Assembly (NCBI GenBank): GCA_020698575.1
Contig: CM036254.1
Location: 27,928,526 to 27,992,525, forward strand
Source of the DNA: Bostrychus sinensis
Lineage: Eukaryota; Chordata; Actinopteri; Gobiiformes; Eleotridae
Direction: 5' to 3'
DNA: 64,000 bases
This document shows, one piece after another, positions 59,312 through 64,000 of the stretch. The notes below the pieces were generated by a model, which did not search any database, was not told the origin of the DNA, and was given only the letters and a program-made list of their open reading frames with translations. Numbering within the stretch: the stretch's first letter is position 1; the number at the start of each line of letters is the position of its first letter. A program made the translations under genes and the position numbers.

Positions 59312-59689
59312 GTCACTCATGACTCCTGCACAGACTGGATGCCTCAAGAAACTAAATATAAAGTAATATCATTAAATTATATTTTCTGAGCATCCACCTG
59401 TTTGTTTCACCATAAAAAAAAAAAAAAAAACATTAACAGTTCCCTACTGGCCCACACTTTTTGTGTTGTACACAGAAATTCACACCATCTGAAAGTGCCT
59501 CAGGAGAAACTGAGATGTTATGACTGACTATCACCATATCTCTAAAATGTTTACTAAATTACTGGATACTAGTTGCAGTTTCACAGCAATTTACTGTGTT
59601 TTCTCAATAAACATTTTACAGTGTACCTCCAACAATGAAGTTATGTTAAATAACTTCATAATAATAACAACAATAATGCATTAGTATTA

Positions 59690-59905
59690 TACAACGGTTT
59701 TCTAGACACTTCTCAGTTACACTTTGATGATGGAAGTGTGGCTGCCGTTTTGCGGCTACAACCCACCACCAAACACACAATCACACTGACACATATAGGT
59801 AAGGGGGGTGAAGTGTCTTGTGCAAGGACACAACAACAGTATGCAATGCTGGTAGGGGGATTGACCCGCCAACCTTTGGGTTAGTGGGTAAACATGTTTA
59901 CCGAC
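59690..59905 (-). repeat. tRNA-derived SINE, reverse, fairly complete
   Basis: Runs from acggttttctagacacttct (3' end reversed) through ggggtgaagtgtcttgtgca to the reversed head (gggggattgacccgccaacc, ttgggttagtgggtaaac). Among the copies of this family in the window it spans the most of the element. Confidence 0.7.
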
Positions 59906-60790
59906 TTGGTTCGTCTGTTAGATAAGATAACTCAAAACATTAAAGGTAGATTTTTATGTTACTTTTGGGATAGGTCACCAAAAGTTGACACTGGATCACT
60001 GTTTGGATCCAAAGGAGAAACTATAATGCCTTGGTGGAGGTCTGTGCACTCCAAGTATGTCTAGTTCCTATTACAATACAAGAAAAAATCCATACGTTTC
60101 CTTTAATATCTCCTGCTTTTATAGTTTGTAAGGGAGTGTTATGTAGCCTTGTACTTCAGTTCTTGTTAAGACAGCATGAAAAGTATACGGTACACCTAGC
60201 CTCTGATACCGGCCTCTTATTATCAGGAAAAATGATAGGACAGAAGGAAATTTCTTTTTTCCGCAGTCACATACCATTGAAAATATTAATATTTCCCTGC
60301 AGAGACCTTCCTCTATTGTTTTTATGAAGATATGTCACAGAAGATGCATCTGTTTCTTGCTGCAGCAGCTCTCCTCTGATGGGGAGCAGATGTCGGGGCT
60401 GTACGCACCAGAAATGAGCTCTTGTCCCTGGGCTAATACCGGTCGCGTGCTGCCTGCAAATGAGGGGGGGGGCCTACGGCAAGACCGAGTTACCACACGG
60501 CCTGGAAAACCTGGAATATGGCTGAGCACATATCCAATAATGATTATTAGTAAGATAAATTAGACAGCATGGTGGTACTATTGTTTGCACTTATGACACA
60601 AAGCAAGGTGGTGCCATAATAACTTAACCAGACCACAACAGATTTTAAACAGAGGAGCAAAAAAAAAAAGTTTGTTGACGTTTAGACATTTAATCCAAAA
60701 ATGGCTACAAGTCCAACTTTATTACCACATGGTATATGCAAAATATGATGTATAACAAAATGGTTGTGGGATCAAAATGGTGAATCTTAG
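59906..60790. other. No gene assigned; GC-richer island at 60350-60530
   Basis: 60350-60530 is GC-richer, with open frames on both strands that I do not recognise and an eight-G run at about 60466. The flanks are AT-rich and featureless. Confidence 0.3.
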
Positions 60791-60850
60791 TGTGGTCAGC
60801 CCAATGTTCTCACATTTTAATTTTTTTTTATTAGGCCGCATGTTTTTCAC

Positions 60851-61235
60851 CGCTCTATGTTCCCAGTTAAGTTCTATTATGGTCCCACAGCCCTATGTTC
60901 CCACATTTTTAAGATTCCAGGTTTGGGTAGGTATATTAAACATGCACCATTTACCAAAAAAAATAAAAATAAATAAATAAATCCTGTGGAACATAGAGTA
61001 GTTGGAACATATGGCTTTGGGAACATGGGGCTGTGTGAACATGGGGCTATAGGAACATAGCGCTATTGGTTTATATGGAAGTGGGAACATATGGTTATTG
61101 GAACATAGGGCTGTGGGTTCGTAGAGCTGTGAGCACATAGGGTTGTGGGTTTGGGAACATATGGGTGTGTGAATATATGGAAGTGGAAGCATAGGGCTAT
61201 GAGAGCATATGGCTATGGGAACATAGGGCTGTGGA
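60851..61235. repeat. 16-bp GGAACATAGGGCTATG minisatellite with inverted flank
   Basis: 60985-61235 contains about fifteen diverged copies of a 16-bp unit, GGAACATAGGGCTATG. Upstream at 60851-60905 the same motif occurs in reverse (ccctatgttcccaca, ctctatgttcccag). The two parts could pair as a hairpin across an about 85 bp spacer that includes A-rich aaaataaataaataaat text. Stray units lie at 62289-62310. Confidence 0.75.
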
Positions 61236-61261
61236 TGCTGTAGAGGTTAATGAGTTAAAAA

Positions 61262-61430
61262 GCTATGCTCAATAAAAACATGAAAAAATTTAATTTTTTT
61301 TGCAGCATTAGTTTAAGCAGACTGTGTCTATTGTTGTGACTTAGATGAAGATCAGATCACATTTTATGACCAAATCATGCAGAAATCCTAGTATTTCTAA
61401 GGGGTGCCAATACTTTTTCTTTCAACTGTA
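61262..61430 (-). mobile_element. Isolated terminal part of the 10911 Tc1 family
   Basis: The reverse complement (cagttgaaagaaaaagtatt, gatttggtcataaaatgtga, cacagtctgcttaaactaat) matches 10915-11060 at most positions. No transposase follows, so it is a solo end or a MITE-like derivative. Confidence 0.78.
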
Positions 61431-62475
61431 AATGTTGTTACTTTAGGTCACTGTAAGACTGGTAACGCCGAGGGTTGGTTTTCTTATGCTTTTATGTTAG
61501 GTATTAAAGGTACACTCAAGCTTTGAGTAATCTATGTATGTTATTTACATTTTGCTGGTTATACGTATAATCAAGCTTCATATAATTTCATATATTCATT
61601 ATAATAAAAAACTTCAGTGCTGTGAGTGTTTGCGGTGTCATGATAATGTAATGTGTTCATCTTCATGCATTCTTTGAGAAATGTGTGACTTTGTAACTGT
61701 GAGGGAAACACACTGGGCCTCACTGTAGATAAAACACACAAAGAGGGATGGAGTTTAATTTGGTTCCTGATTGTAGTTTAGTGTAACTGCCACTAGGGGG
61801 TGCAATTTAGTGGGTGTGGTTAAATGTTGATGACATCAGAATAAAGGGGCACATAACCTGATGGGCGTGTCACAGGCTACCTACATCACATTATGGGTTA
61901 TAAATTTCCACTACTTAATGATACATAACTTCATAATAATGACCTTGATGAACTTTGGTGGATGTGACAAACTGAGTGTCTGCAGCAGGTGCAGGGGTTG
62001 GCACCACTTCATGTGGGATGGTTCAATATGTATGATTACAAATTAAATTTGAGTAGCAACTGTCTAGACGAATAAGAACTTGCTATTTTCAAAGACATAT
62101 GAAAATTAGTGTTATCAGAAATTATAAAAGATCATGTCTGGATGTGCTCAGCGGCTTTTGTGGGGACTGGACATGAGCTCCGTTTGTTGTGTCATGCAAT
62201 AAACTTTTTTGCGCTGGACTCTCTCTCGTCTGCTCCTTGTTTTTGGATATATTTATGTATTTTTTTATTCTCCAATGCAAAAGGAAATGGAAACATAGAG
62301 CTGTGGGAACATAATCAGTGCTCTTTAACATGATAATGATAAAAAAAAATAAACAAATTAATGAAAATGAGTATAAATGAAATCATTTTGCAAAAGAATA
62401 TTCTTGAATAGCTTTTAATATTGAAACCATTGGACTTTTGCATAGTATTTAAAAAGTTTGTATTTGGACAGAGCA
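61431..62475. other. No gene seen
   Basis: AT-rich DNA with only short unrecognised ORFs. An A run lies at 62341-62349. Confidence 0.4.
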
Positions 62476-63464
62476 CTCATCTCTTGGAAAAGCTCTCCAG
62501 AAAGGTGTGGGAACTTAAATAACTTCTTGCCTAAGTTCATGTCCTCCTGGAGCTGAGGTCAGACCATACGGCTGTTTGACTCATCTGTTCATAAGCCTTA
62601 TGGTGCTTTAACACTGTTGGGATGAAAGCCACTGATTCCACTAAAGTCGCTCCTTGCGCACATTGCTTGACCGGTCCAGAGCTTCTATAGAGGGGATTAT
62701 TGCATGACGACACAGCGGTGCAATTGGTCATTAGGATAAAAGCCCTGCTCTTCTCAGCCTGTGGTCTGCCGTTAATGACTGGATTATATAAAAGTAATCT
62801 CAACATACAGATACATGACGAATCAAGGTGAACGCAGCATGAACAGTGAACCTATGGCTGTTCATAAACTTGAAAAAGCTTGTTGACTTGAAATTTAGAA
62901 ACCTAACTAATCACCTGACTGCCTTTGATAGAACGTTCGGATAAAAGCAAGAGTAAAACTTTCTGGCTACAGTAGCACAATGACATGTTTTTTGTGTGCA
63001 CCAATTCCCTACAATTACAAATTAGGCTTTCATAATGTTTGAAGCTCAATTATGCTCCTTATAGTGAAGTGTTTCTGAAGTCATGGCTCAGGACCAAAAG
63101 TAGGTCAAGAAGTTGAAGAGAGGTTTAATGTTTATTTGAAGCTAACATATTTGTTCAATTAAATCAAATTGAGAAACAGATTTTAACTTGAAGCACGAAG
63201 GGGGCATTTACACGACAGCAGTAGATGTGAAAATTTTTTAGGCCAGCAATCAACGACGTCACCACTGTAGAAGAAGCCACAGCTAAAACTTTAACTACAA
63301 CAAATTAATCTTGTGATAAACTCTGATGCAACAGATGTATACATGTAATACAGGAAAGTATCAAAAAATTAGTTGAGTAGCTCCTCACTGTAGGACAAAA
63401 ACACTTCTCTGCACATTTCTAAAAGATTGCATATTCGGAAAACAAAAACATTCTCATTCAATTT
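62476..63464. other. No gene assigned; moderately GC-rich 62476-62830
   Basis: 62476-62830 does not match the repeat families of the window and contains a TGACTCATC AP-1-like site at about 62578. It is possibly regulatory. The remainder to 63464 is featureless. Confidence 0.25.
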
Positions 63465-63720
63465 CTTTTTTTTTTTTTTAATATAGCTCAGTATCACACT
63501 TCAAAGGGCTTTACAAACAGTCACACAATCAAACTTAAACAGAAACAATAATTAAATTAATCTAAACAGTCCCAGGATGTTCCCTGTCCTTAGACCCTTC
63601 TTCCCAGTAAGGAAAAACTCCTAAAAAAACAGAAACCTTATGGAGAACCACATGAAGGAGAAGAAGTGCAGGCTATAAATGTGTCTAGGACTATTAAATA
63701 AAGTCCACTAGCTCATTTAT
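63465..63720. repeat. Possible LINE/repeat 5' fragment
   Basis: A T run (63465-63479) is followed by atatagctcagtatcacact, aaagggctttacaaac and aaggaaaaactcctaaaaaa, text I recognise from common fish dispersed repeats. The extent and class are uncertain. Confidence 0.4.
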
Positions 63721-64000
63721 AGTATCATAGTTTGGGTTTGTAAGGATGCAGGAGGTGGGGAGGACTTCAGGTGAACGGGGGTGAGGTTCTCGTGAAGATG
63801 GAAGGCCAATCCACAATCGTATAATTGCGTAAACAGAAAGTGCAGACCTCAATCATTGTCGCAATCTGTTTCCATGCCCATAACTGAAATTCACATTTTG
63901 TTTCATTAATCACCCTTTGTGGCCATAGTTAGTATATTTGGCCCTGTATCTCACAATGTTACAGACTCCTTTAAATATTTTTGGAACCAGAGAGTGAGCC
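63721..64000. other. No gene seen
   Basis: Unremarkable sequence to the window edge. Confidence 0.4.

Larger units (their letters stand above)
57990..59625. mobile_element. Possible larger element with inverted ends, host of nested repeats
   Basis: 58003-58075 and 59530-59625 are inverted relatives. Left gtttattgtaaaatcacagt and aaactgcaattattagcct correspond to the inverse of the right, gtttattgagaaaacacagt and gaaactgcaactagtatcc. The right end reads TTTTACAGTG, like the MITE at 27151. Between them lie an ATT microsatellite, a SINE piece and the hAT-type element at 58618, so if this is one element it was invaded several times. Confidence 0.5.
49581..64000 (+). other. Start of the intron after the LRR cap exon
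   Basis: No exon resembling the Ig-like or hormone-receptor domain of ADGRA proteins was recognised in this 14.4 kb. The stretch is therefore interpreted as an incomplete intron. It holds a minisatellite, several SINE copies and hAT-type elements, listed separately. A short or divergent exon could have been missed by eye. Confidence 0.55.

Noticed and set aside
49581..64000. Search for the Ig-like domain exon expected next in ADGRA genes
   Set aside because: No segment with suitable cysteine/tryptophan spacing and matching phase 1 entry was found by eye. The exon is assumed to lie beyond the window.

Overview
The window looks like intronic and genic DNA from a teleost fish. It is AT-rich and almost free of long open reading frames. 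It is crowded with decayed repeats of types common in fish genomes: Tc1-like transposons, L2/CR1-like LINE 3' ends, tRNA-headed SINEs and many short hAT-type elements. It contains no bacterial-style genes, rRNA, functional tRNA or CRISPR array.

One host gene can be supported, on the + strand. Five consecutive coding exons (7941-8012, 42987-43058, 46597-46668, 46849-46920, 49417-49580) have AG/GT splice borders and compatible phases. The first four are each exactly 72 bp and encode one 24-residue leucine-rich repeat. The fifth, 164 bp, encodes the cysteine-rich LRR C-terminal cap. Repeat number, exon plan and motifs point to an adhesion GPCR of subfamily A, most likely adgra2 (GPR124), with adgra3 (GPR125) as the close alternative. 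The signal-peptide exon should lie upstream of the window. The Ig, HormR, GAIN and seven-helix exons should lie downstream, and I found no convincing trace of them here.

Layout: 1-7940 is 5' flank or first-intron DNA with several hAT-type elements. 8013-42986 is a 35 kb intron holding a dead Tc1 copy (10911-12165), a second Tc1 fragment on the minus strand (15085-15610), LINE 3' ends, a hAT element with a nested TTAA-flanked element (30406-31825), and a nearly full-length Tc1 with both ends (36188-37384). 43059-49416 holds three shorter introns. 49581-64000 is the start of the next intron, with a CTGGTTTAG minisatellite split by a foldback element (49830-51662), a 694 bp hAT element (58618-59311) and an inverted 16-bp minisatellite (60851-61235).

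The strongest direct observations, besides the exons, are transposon boundaries read base by base. Four hAT-like elements have perfect 8-bp target-site duplications and several more have near-perfect ones. I see no convincing novel system. The interesting material is nested insertions, repeat-borne minisatellites, possible transcription-factor half-site clusters and a few unexplained GC-richer islands that could be conserved regulatory DNA.
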